DNA of 64,000 nucleotides from Neurospora tetrasperma FGSC 2508 (GCF_000213175.1 NW_009799099.1:3253599-3317598); one strand, 5' to 3'. Numbered from the stretch's first letter, positions 21,375-34,398 are shown. The notes: a model not told the origin generated them from the letters alone. Program-made: numbers and translations.

Positions 21375-23751
21375 ATGATGGCCAGGAAGCAGGCTACTGA
21401 AGCCCTGGCGGTCTCAAACGGATCACCCAAGAAACGGTCCAGCGCCGACAACGACAATCACGATGTTAAGCGGCCCCGGCTACAGGAGAGCACCGACAAG
21501 GCGCGTTGGCGTTTGAGCAGTGAGGGCGGCCGACACACATGGCACTATCTCGAGGATGACGAGGCTACAAAAGAATGGCCGCAGTCATATGCTGACAAGT
21601 ACTTCCTGGGAATGCCTCTGGTAAAACATCCAGCCGCAAGCTCCCACAATACCGATGTCACATGCTAACCTTGCGCGCCAATGATACAGGACCTCCCCGA
21701 ACTTCCCAAGGCGACGAACCCCCTCGATGCGGTACGAAATGGCCTTACTTTCTTCGAAAAGCTCCAGCTCCCCGAGGGCCATTGGGGTTGCGAGTACGGC
21801 GGCCCCATGTTCCTCCTCCCCGGTGTTGTCATCGCTCGCTACGTCACCAAGAACCCCGTCCCTTGGTATTATGCTACCGAGATCAAGAACTACCTGTTTG
21901 CACGAGCGAACCCCGTCGACGGCGGATGGGGGCTACACATTGAAGGCGAGAGCACCATGTTGGGTACGACGCTGAACTATACAACGTTGCGCCTTGTGGG
22001 TGTGGAGGCAGACCATCCGGTCATGGTGAAAGCGCGAGCAACAATGCATAAGATGGGAGGTGCTATTTACGCGCCACACTGGGCCAAGTTCTGGCTCACG
22101 GTATTGGGCATTATGAAATGGGAAATCGTAAACCCTGTCCCGCCCGAGCTTTGGCTTCTCCCCGACTGGGTGCCGATTGCGCCGTGGAGATGGTGGATTC
22201 ATATGCGCCAAGTCTTTTTGCCCATGAGTTACCTTTGGTCCAAGAAGTGGCAGGCGGAGGAGACGGACTTGATTCGGGAGTTGCGCAATGAATTGTTCGT
22301 AGAGGACTGGAACAAGATTGACTGGGCTGAAAACCGCAACACCATTCACCCCAACGACAATTACCACCCAAAAACCGCTTTCCTCAACACAGTCAACTGG
22401 CTTCTTGTAAACATCTGGAATCCCGTCTTCCGGACCAAGTACTTGGTAGACAAGGCAGAAGCATGGGCGTCGGAGCTCATCGACATGGAGGACGAAAACA
22501 CGGATTATTCTGACCTAGCCCCTGTCAACGCCGCGATGAATACCGTTTGCTGTTATGTTCGGGATGGACCTGGCGCCTACTCTGTACGAAGGCATGTGGA
22601 AAGGCTAGATGAGGTACTCTGGGTCAACGCCGAGGGTATGCTTTGCAATGGCACAAACGGCGTGCAATGCTGGGACACTGCCTTTGCAATCCAGGCTATC
22701 ATGGACGCCGGCCTGACTGAAGACCCACGCTGGAGGCCGATGCTTATCAAGTCATTGGAATTCCTCGAGGACCAGCAGATTCGAGAAAACGTCAAGGATC
22801 AGGATAAGTGCTATCGCCATCCCCGCAAGGGTGCTTGGGCATTTAGCAACAAGGACCAAGGGTATGCAGTCAGCGACTGTGTCTCCGAAGCGTTGAAGTC
22901 CGTCATCATCCTGCAAAAGACGCCAGGCTTCCCTACTCTGATTGATGACCAGCGTATTTTTGACGCCGTTGACACGATGCTTACCTACCAAAACCCATCT
23001 GGCGCCTGCTCATCCTACGAGACTCCACGCGCCGGCCAGTGGATGGAGGTTTTGAATGCCGCGGAAGTGTTCGGTAACATCATGGTCGAATATGAATATC
23101 CCGAATGCACCACGGCCGTTCTCACTACACTCTCGCTTTTCAAGAAACACTGGCCCAATCATCGCACAGCCGAGATTGACAACTTCATCACCCGCGCCGT
23201 CAAGTGGATTAAGAGCAATCAGAAGCCTCACGGTGGTTGGTATGGCAATTGGGGCATTTGCTTCACGTACGCCACTATGTTTGCTTTGGAGAGTTTGGCC
23301 AGCGTTGGTGAAACGTATAAGAACAGCAAATATGCCAAGAAGGGATGCGACTTCCTCATCGCCAAGCAAAGGGAGGACGGCGGTTGGTCTGAGAGCTACA
23401 AGGTAAGTCTCTTCGTGCCTGGACCATCCCAGATCTTGTGTGAAGCTAACCAAAGAGCAGGCATGTGAGACGGGCAAGTATGTTGAGCATCCAACTGGAT
23501 CCCAAGTGGTCATGACCGCCTGGGCCCTTATTGGGTTGATCAAGGCCAAATATCCCGATATCGAACCGATCAAGAAGGGCATCAAGTTGATCATGGACCG
23601 TCAGCAGCCTAACGGAGAGTGGCTGCAAGAGGCTATCGAGGGTGTTTTCAACAAGAGCTGCATGATTTCTTACCCGAACTACAAGTTTAGCTTTCCGCTG
23701 AAGGCACTGGGCTTGTTTGCCACACGGTATCCGGACGAGAAGGTCGTTTGA
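21375..23751 (+). CDS. erg7: Lanosterol synthase (oxidosqualene cyclase)
   Basis: Exons 21375-21620, 21690-23402 and 23461-23751 give 749 residues, the usual length. The enzyme cyclises 2,3-oxidosqualene to lanosterol, the first sterol of the ergosterol pathway, on the endoplasmic reticulum or lipid droplets. The catalytic acid lies in VSDCVSEALK (Asp478), matching the canonical DCTAE motif with Val-Ser in place of Thr-Ala. QW repeats are plentiful (for example GGWGLHIEGES, QKPHGGWYGNWGICF, REDGGWSES). The first exon encodes a basic, disordered leader (KKRSSADNDNHDVKRPR). Introns are 69 and 58 nt with clear GT-AG ends, the second splitting the last QW region. Adjacency to spo11 agrees with my memory of the N. 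crassa order. Confidence 0.96.
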
Positions 23752-24523
23752 ACGCTCAGCCGGATGCAGATATTGCTAGATGACGTTGCAAAGTCCGGAT
23801 GGAGGAATGATACTGTGTGGCCTACATAATGTTAATACATATGATTTGATGTCAAGATACTGTAATGTCTCGCGAAATTGGGATCCGAGATATCCAGGTG
23901 GAGGTAAACACCTGTACTGTACAATTTTCATGACCTTCCTATAGCAGTGAATTTCCCTACTACAGAGGGATCTCGGAGGCCCAATGGGGGAGAGATTCAG
24001 TCTGGAAATACAGAGTTGTTGTATTCAGGTTTTGATCTGCGAATTCGTGCCTATACGTTTCTTTCTTTCTTTTTTTTTTTTTCTCAATCTACGAGACTAA
24101 ACGCTATCTGTTGAATTCAGTTCCTTTCAGTTTGTTGGAGATGGTCGTCAGCTTGGGTCCTGAATGTAAACCTGGCCATCAAGGTGCGCACTTGCTAGTT
24201 CCGCTACAGGGCAAGCAGTGGTACCAATTCCAAATAGGAAGGCGGTGAAAGAAGCATGCGCATACCCTCCCCCCACCTGCCGGCAGAATCAAGCAAGAAC
24301 CCCACCATGCATGACCGAACGGAGCTAGAAGCTAACAGTTACGTACCCCTTGATATAAGAAGTGGTAGCTGGTTCTTTCCGTTTCCATCGACCGGCACCT
24401 TTTTAAACCAAACGCAATCCATCCTCTCTAACAACAGATTCCCGAGACGCTCACCTTCACTTTCCAATCAAGCCCATACGTCAGAATCTCACTACAAAAT
24501 CAGTTGTTTGACGCTCAACCAGA
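23752..24523. other. Intergenic between erg7 and sgt1
   Basis: Contains a T-rich tract (24058-24083), probably in the erg7 3' flank, and the CA-rich leader of sgt1 (24400-24523). No gene seen. Confidence 0.55.
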
Positions 24524-25980
24524 ATGTCAGCAACCACGATCGCTCAGAAGGGCATCGATGCTCTCGCGAAGGGTGATCATGCCACGGCCATCACAAATCT
24601 CGACAAGGCACTCGAGTCTTCCAACTCGCCAGCGTGGCTCCTAGCTCGCTCCAAGGCACACCAAAAGGCCAAGAATCTCGAAGCAGCGCTACACGATGCC
24701 GAGCTTGCTTACCATGCCGCAGCCGAGCGTGGCTCTGGCACATCACGCAGCCACATGATCCAAGCCCAGTATCGCCGTGCTGTAATCTACTACCAACTTG
24801 GACGTTTTGCTGATGCAGACTGCTGCGCTAAGTGGAGTATGCTTCTCGCCGAAGGTCGACCCGCGCGCGAGGACGATGGTGTGGAAAAGAAGGTTGACTC
24901 CGAAGGAAATTATACGGTCACATACGACGAGTTTCTTGCCGATAAGGAAAATCAACCAAAACCGAAAACCTCTGATGGTAATGCTCTCGCCGCTGCCGAG
25001 AAGGGACCGTATTCCACAGATTGGAATATGGCATTCTCGTGGAGAAGCCAGGCTCTTGGAAGGCTCAAGAATTTGCCAAAGGATCACCCTGGCTGGAAGG
25101 TTAATGTCACTAAGATCCCGCCCAAGCCCGAAAAGAAGAAAGCTAAGAGCCCCGAGCCGGCCGAGTCGGCCAGTGAAGATGAGCTTAAAGAGCAAAAGCC
25201 CCCCCAAAAGGAGGCTCCTGCCCCTGGATCAGTTCCTGACGAGAAGATGAAGCTGCGTATTGACTTCTACCAGACCAACCAGACTGTCACCGTCAGTCTG
25301 TTTGTCAAGGATGTCAAGAAGGAAGATTTGAAGGTCGAATTTGGCAAGCACCAAGTAAGTCTATATTGCATTAGATCACCAGAAACTGCCATTACTGACA
25401 GAGAACGAAGGTTCGAATTTCTCCTATCCCTCGAGAAGCCGCACCCTACGTCAAACCCGGTGATAGAGAAGCCACCTCAACCCTTGTTCTCGCCGGCGAG
25501 ATTGATCCCTCGGCCTCCAGGTGGTCCGCTTCGCCACGCAAGATTGAGCTCGTCCTGCAAAAGGCCACTCCTGGTGTTAAATGGGGTCGTTGGGGCGAGG
25601 AAAAGATTGGCATTGTCGAATCCGACGATCAAGAGCCTGCTATTACAGCGACATCATCTTCTGCTGCCTCAACTGCCAAGCCGGCTCTTCCTTCGACCTC
25701 TACTCCCGCAAAGGTGCCCGCCTACCCCACGAGCAGCAAATCTGGCCCTAAAAACTGGGACAGCCTGCCTGTCGAAGACGACAAGGAGGATGGCCAGGAT
25801 ATCAATGGCTTTTTCAAAACTCTCTACAAGGGCAGTACGCCTGAACAGCAGCGTGCCATGATGAAGAGCTTCCTCGAGAGCAACGGCACGACGCTGAGCA
25901 CCAACTGGGACGAGGTCAAGGATAAGGTCGTTCCCACGGTGCCCCCAGAGGGAGTCGAGCCCAAGCCGTGGAACGGTTAG
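24524..25980 (+). CDS. sgt1: Sgt1 co-chaperone (TPR-CS-SGS)
   Basis: Exons 24524-25354 and 25411-25980 (56-nt intron) give 466 residues. Sgt1 is an Hsp90 and Skp1 partner needed for SCF ubiquitin ligase and kinetochore assembly. Three domains are visible in order: TPR repeats at about 1-115 (KGIDALAKGDHATAITNLDK; QYRRAVIYYQLGRFADA), a CS domain at about 245-345 (MKLRIDFYQTNQTVTVSLFV, then VRISPIPREA and WGRWGEE), and a C-terminal SGS domain (KNWDSLPVEDD, INGFFKTLYKGSTPEQQRAM, STNWDEVKDK). A Lys/Glu/Pro-rich linker separates TPR and CS. The intron interrupts the CS domain, and splicing restores HQVRIS. The gene converges on the ceramide glucosyltransferase gene. Confidence 0.94.
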
Positions 25981-26911
25981 TTGACACTACCAGCTTGGTT
26001 GATGACGAGACTTGCCAAGTTGTGTAGTTTCTTAACTGGATTTCGCTTCAGCAGAGGAGAGACAAACGACGCGATCAACGTAGGTGAGAAAGAAAAATAT
26101 GAGAGCTCTGAAGATGGGCGGGAGTTTTTTATACTTCCTGACAAAAATGAAGCTGCTCAGGGGTAACTTGATTAATAGCAAGAATGGCAGGAATGAATGG
26201 GGAACTTTGACTCTCCGACATTTTTGTCGCGATCACTTGCCAGATAGGATGGGGACGCTTTGAACTCGTATGGGGCAATCCCCAGATCTTGATCTTCTGC
26301 TCCTTGACTTAGATGTCAGTTCTACTCATAGTTGTGAGCACAGTGTCGTGGTTGAGTGGTGGGATTTGAAGCCGTTTGCGCATGCCCTTTTTGGCTTGTG
26401 CGGAGGCGCCTGTTTCGTTGGCCTGATTTGCAGAGTTTTCGAAGAAAATTTGATCCGGCTTACATACCAGAATAATTTGAAGACCAATTTGCGATAGTTT
26501 GAGGCTTACAGAATCGGTAAATAGAATATTGCGAAGCGAAGTTGGTCGCAAGCTACTGCATCAAAAAAAAAGGATATTCTGATAATGTTTTCTGTGAATA
26601 TTTATCAGCACCTGTTTATGGTTCGTGCACAGACTTGAATGATGACCATGCTGTTATCCTGCTATTCTGCCAAGTTACATCGAAATATGATCTTTTACTT
26701 GACTTAACAGCGCGTATATACGTCTACAGGTCAAATCATACTCGTTGCTCGTCTGCAGTGGATATGATTAGGTTGTTATTACCGCATCGACAAGTTATGC
26801 GAAGCGTCCTCGTACGGGTAGTCTATCTTTCTATCTATGTAGGTATCATGGCATAAAGTCTCATTACTCCTCTTTCCGCCCAAAGGTCTCTCAAATACCG
26901 TATGTACTCGT
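25981..26911. other. Intergenic between convergent sgt1 and ceramide glucosyltransferase genes
   Basis: A somewhat AT-richer stretch holding the two 3' flanks. Short frames only, no recognisable gene or repeat. Confidence 0.55.
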
Positions 26912-28647
26912 TTAATCTACGCGGTCTTTACTATCCGGTGAGCCAGCCATCCTCGGTCTGGGCTTGCTCCCACCGATAACATCAGCCCGGCTCTTCCTAT
27001 CATCCACCTCCACCACGCTCATATCCATCCGAACCTTGAACTGTCTTCCCCTCCACTTGACCGTTGTGCCCAGCAATACGGCCGTGGTCCAAATAGGCAG
27101 TGCCAGAAACTCTCTTCCTAACCACGCGGCAATCCACTCCCTAAATGGTCTCTGTGTCGTTCCCCCTGTCCTTGCCGTGCCCCTGGCGAAGAAGGGTGTG
27201 TTCTCATCCACATCCAAACTATGCAGCCGGAACAGCTTGTTGGTCAACCACCTATCAATCGACATCCAGATCGTCACCGCCCCAGACCACAAAGTAGCCA
27301 TGGCGCTCCACGTCTGTGGCACGCCAAACGTGCTGTTGAACCACGGCAGCGTAGTCACCGCAAAGGCAAAATACGCACAACACACCAGACTCTCCACGCC
27401 CGGCTCCACCAGCGTCGCAGCCAAAACCGTCCATTTCCTCACGCGCAGCCAGCGCACGCGCCTCGCAATGTACGCGGCGACGGACATGCCTGCCATGGGT
27501 TGGACGGCCACCTCGCCAAAGACGAGGCCGTGGTTTTTGTACCCCATGGAGCCGGGGAAGGAGGAGCGCCAGATTAAATCGCCGATCAGGTGGTCTTCAC
27601 AGATGTACGAGGAAAAGAAATCGATGCCGGTGCCGCGGGTCGAGTCCGAAGAGTGGAGTAAAGGGTTGGAGGAGACGGTGGTGAAGGCGTCGAGGTGCGA
27701 CTTGCGGAACATGTTGGACTTGCCGACAATGCAAGGGGCTACGCCGACGGCGTTGATGGCGCCGTAGAACTTGGCGTGGGTGGTGGACATGAACATTTCT
27801 TCGAGGCGGCCGCCGTGGGCGAGGAGGCCTTGGTTTCGGTTCTGATTGTCTTTGGGAACAGTGGAAGGGAGGAGGGATTGTTCTTCGGCTGAGGTGGATT
27901 TGGTGACGGCGCTGGCACCGGAGGAGCTGTTGTCTAGGTCTACCACGAGGGGAAGCTGATGGACGAATTTGTAGGGGGTCGTTCTGTCAATGCCGCCGCC
28001 GCTGTTGGGTTGGAAGCCAAAGAGCTTGTCAACCATCCTCCCTGCTGCGTTCTTGGCCACCCAAACATTGCAGTCCACGATCCAGATGACGTCGCCCTTT
28101 GCCTCGCGGTATGCGCGGCTGATGTTGCGGATCTTGGGGTTTGGGCCTAGGTTGTTGACGTGGCCGGCACTACCGTGGAGGATTGGGTCTTCTTCCTCAA
28201 CGAGAACCTGCGCGTCGAAATTGGGGAAATCGACCACGAGCTGGCAGAGGACGGGGTAGGCTGGGTCGCTCTTGGAATCGACGCAGAGACGGATCGAGAG
28301 CTTGGACTTGGGGTAGACGAGCCGGAAGGTCGAGGCGAGGCATTCGTACAGGCCAACCTCTACGCCCTTGACAGGGCGGATAACGGTAACGTGGGGGACT
28401 TCATTCTCGGGCAATGAAGGCGATGCGGGAGGGGGGAGAGGTGTGGTGTGGTTGCGGTAACTGTCAGATGTGCATATTCATAGTTAGTGACCAATGTAGA
28501 GGTTTGCGACAGCTGCAATGGCTGCGCGCGCATACGTTGTGGTTCGTTCGCTTACAGCTTGGTGATGCCGACAAGTTGGAGGAGAAAGACAGTACAGCTC
28601 CAGCCAAGACAAACCAAGGCCGCGCCTTGGACAATGTTTATAGACAT
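26912..28647 (-). CDS. Ceramide glucosyltransferase (GT21)
   Basis: Exons 28647-28556 and 28460-26912 (95-nt intron) give 546 residues. The enzyme transfers glucose from UDP-glucose to ceramide to make glucosylceramide in the Golgi or ER membrane. The first exon supplies the N-terminal membrane anchor (ALVCLGWSCTVFLLQLVGI), which is missed if only the long open frame is read. GT21 motifs follow: HVTVIRPVKGVE, D1 in RLCVDSKSDPAY, D2 in WIVDCNVWV, D3 in YICEDHLIGD, and the (Q/R)XXRW motif in ARRVRWLRVRKW. Two or three C-terminal membrane segments come next (about 400-440, 485-505). An insert around residues 180-215, rich in Ser and Asn, is lineage-specific. Role in fungi: polarity, virulence and defensin sensitivity. 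Confidence 0.94.
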
Positions 28648-30156
28648 TGGAACATAGCACTCCGTCTGTCTAAGCGAACCTGATCGAGGGGAAGAAAGGA
28701 CAGTGATCCGACGAAAGGGAAAGGGAACGGCGTAGCGCGGCGGCGCAAGAACAAGCAGGCAGAGTTAGGAACGGGCCGGATGCAGGGAAGTGTGAAAGGA
28801 GAGAAATTCTTTTGGGATATCGGGAGGCTAGGATGAGGTTAGAGCTTAGGTCAGCTTGGAGGTAGGTTGAGCTTGGTAACACAGGGTACAGTTGCCAGCC
28901 AGACAGAGGAGAGGTGGATAGGTATGCACACATCCATCCAACAAACAAAACCCGGATAGGAACTGAAGCTATTTATTATCGGGATTTGCCTCAGGGAACA
29001 ACTACTACAGTACCAGGGTGGAGATGGTATGGAATCGCATGAGCTATCCCGCCAAACTGCTGATCGTCACAAAGAAAAAAAAAGGAGGTCTCGCAGAAGA
29101 TCGTTCTCGAGGACCGGAATCATCGGATGTTGAACTGAAAATTGGATGACATGTTTGCGCGCGGTAGGAATGCGCGGTCTAAGATCACGATGGATGACAG
29201 CGGGAGCGGAAGCCCCCAGCTCAACTTGAGAGTGTAAGCCTGGGTTCCCCCAGTCGAATTGACAGTTATGGATGTTCACTTGTCATGGATCTGAAGAAAA
29301 TAAGGGAAAAGTGACGCTTGTCGGCTCGTCCGGCAACGGCCGCTGTTCTAGTGTACGCCAACAAGACAAGCTCCGGCCCAAACAACTGGATAAGTAGTCG
29401 CGATCTACGCGACAACGGCACGGTGCCTGGCAGGCATCATGATTCGGCGCGGGTCCCTGAACTGCCTGCCCCGGTCAAGTAAGTACAATCTCAGGGGCAG
29501 CTTATGTCAGCCAAGCTTGATGCTTATCGCAAAGTTCCGCCCAAACGACAATCAGCCCCACTTTATCAAGCCCTGGGGGAGACGTGGGGCTCGGCGGATG
29601 GAATTCTTTTGCTCCGGTCGATAAGATTCGGGACCCAAATCTTTTTTTTCTGTTCCTGGCTTTCAATATTCTTCAGCACAACGACATCACCCAAGCCCAA
29701 TTGGAGGAACAGCATGACTGGATCATGAACTGAACTTTGGCTACAAGCATTCGTTATCTGAATGCCCAACTGGATCTTGTCGAACAGTGAACGTTATTGT
29801 CACTGCTGAATGGCCAGGCGCCTTCAAATCTTCATCTTGTCGCCCACATTCTGGGTGCAATATCGCTCCAAAGTGTAAGTCACGACTTCATCATTCCTTC
29901 GGCGCGCATGTCCCGAGAGTGTTACCACTGTCCAATCGGCTTTGCCCTTGGACATCCCCCAAGTTGCGGTGATGACTCCTTTTGTGCTTAGAGCAATATA
30001 TCCTTCAGTGGATCGTTCTGTGTTAGCCTCTGTATTAGACTACAACGGTATCTGAGCGACATCACAATGGGGAACTCTCGGTGATGCGCCATGAAAACAT
30101 GTCTTCGGTTGACATTGCTGACATCCTTCCTCATCAGGCCGATATGAACAGACACA
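28648..30156. other. Intergenic upstream of the glucosyltransferase and Sen2 genes
   Basis: Divergent promoter space of 1.5 kb. Short frames at 28670-28948 and 29439-29728 show no family. No tRNA or repeat seen. Confidence 0.5.
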
Positions 30157-32061
30157 ATGGCTGAAAATATGACCATTACTACAATGGCGCAACCTAGCGA
30201 ATCACCGAGTAAATCTGGGGAGGAAGCTCCTGCGAGCACTAACCCCGCGGCAACATCTGCGCCGCCTCGACCCCCAAGAGTTCCCTATCATCAGATCTAC
30301 AAGCTCCCTGCGCCAATCCGTACTTTCCCGCTGCCTACCTTCTACCCCAGCAACCCCCTTTCTCTCTTTCACCTTGCTGTCGCGTGGTTGAGACAAGTGC
30401 TATTGCCTCCGCCCGCCGAACCGTCAGTGATACATGAGGGAATATGGGATTCCGATACTCGCTCCGTACACGTGAAGGATCCTAAGTCTATCCGCGCTCT
30501 GTGGGAACAGGGCTTCTATGGAAAAGGAAGCTTGAGTCGTAGTGAACCCAACTGGTTCAAGAGAGAGCTTAGCCGCCGCGGTCTTGATGGTACAACGGTT
30601 AGCGAAGAACGCACCGCGTCGCGCCGTGAAGAACGCAGGCAGGTTAAGTGGGAAAGAGCAAAGGCTGAGCTGGAGGCCATCGAGAAGCAAAAGCTCGAGG
30701 AAGCCAAGCTGAACAGTGAGACTGTAAATGCTGCTATCCTAGAGCCTCTTGCCGCCGAGACTGAGCCCAAGCCTGAAGTTCTACTTGCCTCTCTTCCTGA
30801 TCATGTCCTTTCTGCCACATCGACCATCCCGCTATCACGGGCTGCGCCTACGAACGAGTTTGTTCCCAAGACAGTAGCACATGGACATGTCGAGCCGAAG
30901 CCACCGGTTGGCCCCCTGGAGCTGCTTGCGCTGCCAAACTCCTATGCCCTTGTCCGCGGCGAGGAACCCGCACTATCGCAACCTGAGCCGGCAACCACTG
31001 AAGAGAATGTGCGCAAAGAACTCAAGCCGCCTGTTGGTCCCATCGAGTTGTTGGCTCTCCCTAACTCTCTGGTCGATCTTGTTGCACTATCAGTCGTATC
31101 CGTCTTGAGCGAGGATGTCGGTGTTGATGAAGATGAGTCTTCTATAGAGGACCAGTTGGAGGCAAGTGCCTTGACCAACGACGAACCCGAGACCAGCGCC
31201 ACCGAAGCCAATGATACCACCTCTTCCTCATCCCCTCCTCCTTCTACAGACGGACTGCCCGACAGCCAGCCAACACAGGAAGACATCCTCGCCACTCCTG
31301 AAAGGAGGAAGAGTGTTCGCTTCTCTTCCACCGTCGAGTCTACCACCTTCCAGCACACCGATGCAGCCTCTGAAGTCAAGAACAACAACGGGTCTTCTGA
31401 CGTTGAAGCCTTCTCCTCTGTTGTCTCCGCCGTGGAAAAACCTTTCATCTCCAATGTCGAATCTACCGTATCGTCTCAAGAGTTGGTTGACAAGGAACAC
31501 TTCCAACTGGCTCCTGAAGAGGCCTTCTTCCTGGCCTTTGGCCTCGGCGCTCTCCGTGTTATCGACCCAGTTACCAAGGCTCCCATCTCAAACGAACAGC
31601 TTCTCATCAAGCTTCGTGCCAACTCTTACTTCCCTCCTCGGTCCGTCGATAAATTGAGCCCTGAGGATCCCTTCCTTGTCCAGTATGCCGTCTATCACCA
31701 CTTCCGCTCTCTTGGCTGGGTCCCCCGTCACGGTATCAAGTTTGGCGTCGACTGGATTATCTACCAACGCGGCCCGGTCTTTGACCACTCTGAGTTCGGT
31801 ATCATGGTGGTACCATCATTCTCCGATCCTCGCTGGAGCGAGTTCGAGCACGAGGAGTCCAAGAAAACCTGGGCTTGGTTGATGGGTGTCAACCGTGTGT
31901 TGTCCCATGTGCTCAAGAGCTTGGTACTCGTCTATGTCGACGTGCCGCCCCCTCTAGTGTTTGATGAGGAAATGAAGAAGGGTGGTATTGCGGCTGCGCT
32001 CAAGAAGTTTACGATTCGTGAGGTTATGGTCAGGCGGTTCTCCGTCAACCGCAACAGGTAG
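30157..32061 (+). CDS. sen2: tRNA-splicing endonuclease catalytic subunit Sen2
   Basis: An intronless 634-residue protein. Sen2 cleaves the 5' exon-intron junction of pre-tRNA within the Sen2-15-34-54 complex. The catalytic triad sits in the C-terminal endonuclease fold: Tyr536 in DWIIYQRG, His544 in FDHSEFG (Tyr-x7-His, as in yeast) and Lys587 in [31 protein letters not shown] and the upstream [15 protein letters not shown] are typical. The N-terminal part has the family start ([20 protein letters not shown]) and [14 protein letters not shown], then a coiled Arg/Glu segment ([20 protein letters not shown]). The middle is an acidic Ser/Thr-rich linker that carries a 17-residue direct repeat (at 30893 and 31019). 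Longer than yeast Sen2 (377) because of that linker. The window has an intron-bearing tRNA-Leu, a natural substrate. Confidence 0.93.
   Translation: MAENMTITTMAQPSESPSKSGEEAPASTNPAATSAPPRPPRVPYHQIYKLPAPIRTFPLPTFYPSNPLSLFHLAVAWLRQVLLPPPAEPSVIHEGIWDSDTRSVHVKDPKSIRALWEQGFYGKGSLSRSEPNWFKRELSRRGLDGTTVSEERTASRREERRQVKWERAKAELEAIEKQKLEEAKLNSETVNAAILEPLAAETEPKPEVLLASLPDHVLSATSTIPLSRAAPTNEFVPKTVAHGHVEPKPPVGPLELLALPNSYALVRGEEPALSQPEPATTEENVRKELKPPVGPIELLALPNSLVDLVALSVVSVLSEDVGVDEDESSIEDQLEASALTNDEPETSATEANDTTSSSSPPPSTDGLPDSQPTQEDILATPERRKSVRFSSTVESTTFQHTDAASEVKNNNGSSDVEAFSSVVSAVEKPFISNVESTVSSQELVDKEHFQLAPEEAFFLAFGLGALRVIDPVTKAPISNEQLLIKLRANSYFPPRSVDKLSPEDPFLVQYAVYHHFRSLGWVPRHGIKFGVDWIIYQRGPVFDHSEFGIMVVPSFSDPRWSEFEHEESKKTWAWLMGVNRVLSHVLKSLVLVYVDVPPPLVFDEEMKKGGIAAALKKFTIREVMVRRFSVNRNR
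30893..31069 (+). repeat. Direct protein repeat inside Sen2
   Basis: Two copies of KPPVGP(L/I)ELLALPNS, about 126 bases apart start to start, encoded by diverged codons. The protein repeat is better kept than the DNA, which suggests selection on a short linear motif. Confidence 0.8.
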
Positions 32062-33135
32062 CAAAATTAAGAGGCATGTTGGGGTCGACGAAGCATGGGC
32101 ACACCTAAACAGCATTGCATGGCGTCTGAGTTTTTCTTTTTGGGTTGTCTGACAGGATGGGAAAAGGTTACATAGACTGTAGCACCACTTGCATGGCTAG
32201 ATTTCTAGTTTTCAACAGAGGATGTTTCGAAAGATATCATGCTAGCTGGTAAGGTATACACATGCTGAAATGAGATAACGCGAATGGGTATAGACTGTTC
32301 CCTCACTCCGACCTAATTCTACCATGTTACGTCTTGGCGAGTTTAGAAATCATAGATCGAACACAAACGCACGCTTCTTGTCCCTCATACGGAGAAAAGA
32401 GATACCACAGTCCGTGACCGTATTTGTAACATATGTCGCTTTTTGTTGCCGTCCATTTACCACCTTCTCCTAAATCTCAGAAGTGCGAAAAAAAAAAAGA
32501 AAAAAAAATCAAAACATTCCCGGATTCTTGGATCACACCTTCCACCAAGTACATCACTGTCCCTTCTGATTCATACAGTATGGGACTACCCGGTAGGAGC
32601 GAGGGTTAGGGTTGAATTGTCCAACGTGAAGCTGCATTTCGATGTTTCTGTTGTTTTTTGCCATCAGCCGTTGAAGATTTTTGGCAAGAACAGGGGATTA
32701 TGATGTGACCATGTAAATAGAACGTTGAAATCTGGGGAAACCCTGATGGTTGGTCAATGCTAAACAACCTCAATAAATTGTTTCTTCCCAAGGGACCCAC
32801 GTGACACGGGATTGCACAAAATTCACGAATGGCAGAATAAACAGGGCCTGAAACAGTACAAGTACAACCAAACAACCTCAAGATCTCGAACCTCACAACT
32901 TGGTAAACAAACGAATCATTTTCAACCGCTCATCACATTATCCCCGTTTATTTGTATAAAGTTTAAAACTTTGGTTTCTTTCTTCTCTTTCGAGAGAACG
33001 GCTACCGCCAAGAGAAACCCGCCAAGAGTCTCATCATCCATTGCAAAAGAAACCCGGACTTCAAACCTCATCAAGCCGCAATACTCCAAGAACATCAAGC
33101 ACCCATCGGTCCTACCCAACTAAAATTCATCCACA
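32062..33135. other. Intergenic between sen2 and the methyltransferase gene
   Basis: Holds the sen2 3' flank, an A-rich tract (32489-32509), and a CA/A-rich leader before 33136. No gene seen. Confidence 0.5.
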
Positions 33136-33997
33136 ATGTCAGGCACAAACAATGTCTTCACCCAGCTTTCCGGCTCCACCCCTGCCGACGCCTCCATCTC
33201 CAAAGAGCACGGTCTCGCTTACTGGGAATCCGTCAGCGCCGACGAGAACGGCATGCTAGGCGGTATCCCGACCTTCGCCGGCTTCGCCAACACGTCCAAG
33301 ATCGACCTGCAGGGCTCTCGCAATTTCCTAGCCAAGTTCGGCATTGGTTCCAAGCCAGGCTTGCGCAGGTGCAAGCGCATCCTAGAGGGCGGGGCGGGTG
33401 TGGGAAGGATCACGGAGGGCTTGTTGACTGAGTTGTTGGTGGATGAGAACGAGGAAGGGAAAGGACCTGGGAAGGTGGATGTGGTTGAGCCGATTGCCAA
33501 GTTTACGGCCAAGTTGCAGGGAAAAAAGGGGGTGGGGAAGGTTTACGTGATGGGGTTGGAGGAGTGGGTGCCTGAGATCGGGGAGGGGGAGAATAAGTAT
33601 GATTTGGTGTGGACGCAGTGGTGCGTGGGACATTTGACGGATGAGCAGCTGGTGGCGTATTTGCAAAGGTGCAAGAGCGCACTGGCCGAGGATGGGTTGA
33701 TTGTGATCAAGGAGAACACGACGGTGTTGGGGAATGATGAGTTTGACAAGGAGGATAGTAGTGTTACGAGGTGAGTCTTTTTTGCCCATGAACTCCGTGG
33801 TGATGGAAATGGGTTGTTTGAGGTTTGATGGCTGAGACTAACGAAATGCGGTAATGACAAACAGAGGCGAGGCGACATTCCAGAAAGTTTTCCAGAAGGC
33901 TGGGTTGAAGGTTGTCAAGGCCGAGTTCCAAAAGGGCTTCCCCCAGACGAGGACCATGAAGCTTCTGCCGGTACGGATGTACGCTCTGAAGCCTTGA
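33136..33997 (+). CDS. Protein N-terminal methyltransferase (NTM1/METTL11-like)
   Basis: Exons 33136-33770 and 33865-33997 (94-nt intron) give 255 residues. The family methylates the alpha-amino group of proteins starting (Met)-X-Pro-Lys, such as ribosomal proteins, using S-adenosylmethionine. Motif I is LEGGAGVGRIT (83-93). The conserved YDLVWTQWCVGHLTDEQLV and GLIVIKENTT identify the family. DSSVTR before the intron and the end KLLPVRMYALKP are also characteristic. The N-terminal part (AYWESVSADENGMLGG) matches the usual start. The intron splits the Arg codon of SVTR. It converges on the kinase gene. Confidence 0.92.
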
Positions 33998-34398
33998 GGA
34001 TCTGGAGAGTAAGAACAAGTACCACGATCAAAGTCACTATACAGCGTATGTGGAAACGAACGACCGACACGAATACACCAGATTTACCATCATTGAGGGG
34101 TTATGGACACCTTCGGTCTACGTGGAATGGTAGGCACCCAAAAGAGAGAGAAGGGCGTCACCTCCAGGTTCCTGACTTCCTGGCAGGTCCAATCCGGCAT
34201 CCAACGTACAAGAAGGCCATTACTATCACCAAACACCACCTTACTGGACCGCCTCAAGGTTGTCTTGGATTACAGATTAGGTTGAACGGAGCATCAAAGA
34301 AAATTGAAATACACTAAATCACCTTGACAGCTGAAGACACCACTTCTTTTTCCCTTCCTTCCTAGCCGAGCCACTTGAACCTCGTCCTTCTTCTCATC
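33998..34398. other. Short convergent intergenic region
   Basis: 3' flanks of the methyltransferase and kinase genes. Nothing else recognised. Confidence 0.5.

Noticed and set aside
24256-24576. Open frame before sgt1
   Set aside because: Leader sequence overlapping the sgt1 start in another frame, with no homology.
28670-28948. Minus-strand frame upstream of the ceramide glucosyltransferase
   Set aside because: It overlaps the glucosyltransferase leader; the true N-terminal exon is the short one at 28556-28647.
32604-32616. Telomere-like TTAGGG
   Set aside because: A single unit inside ordinary intergenic DNA, not an array.
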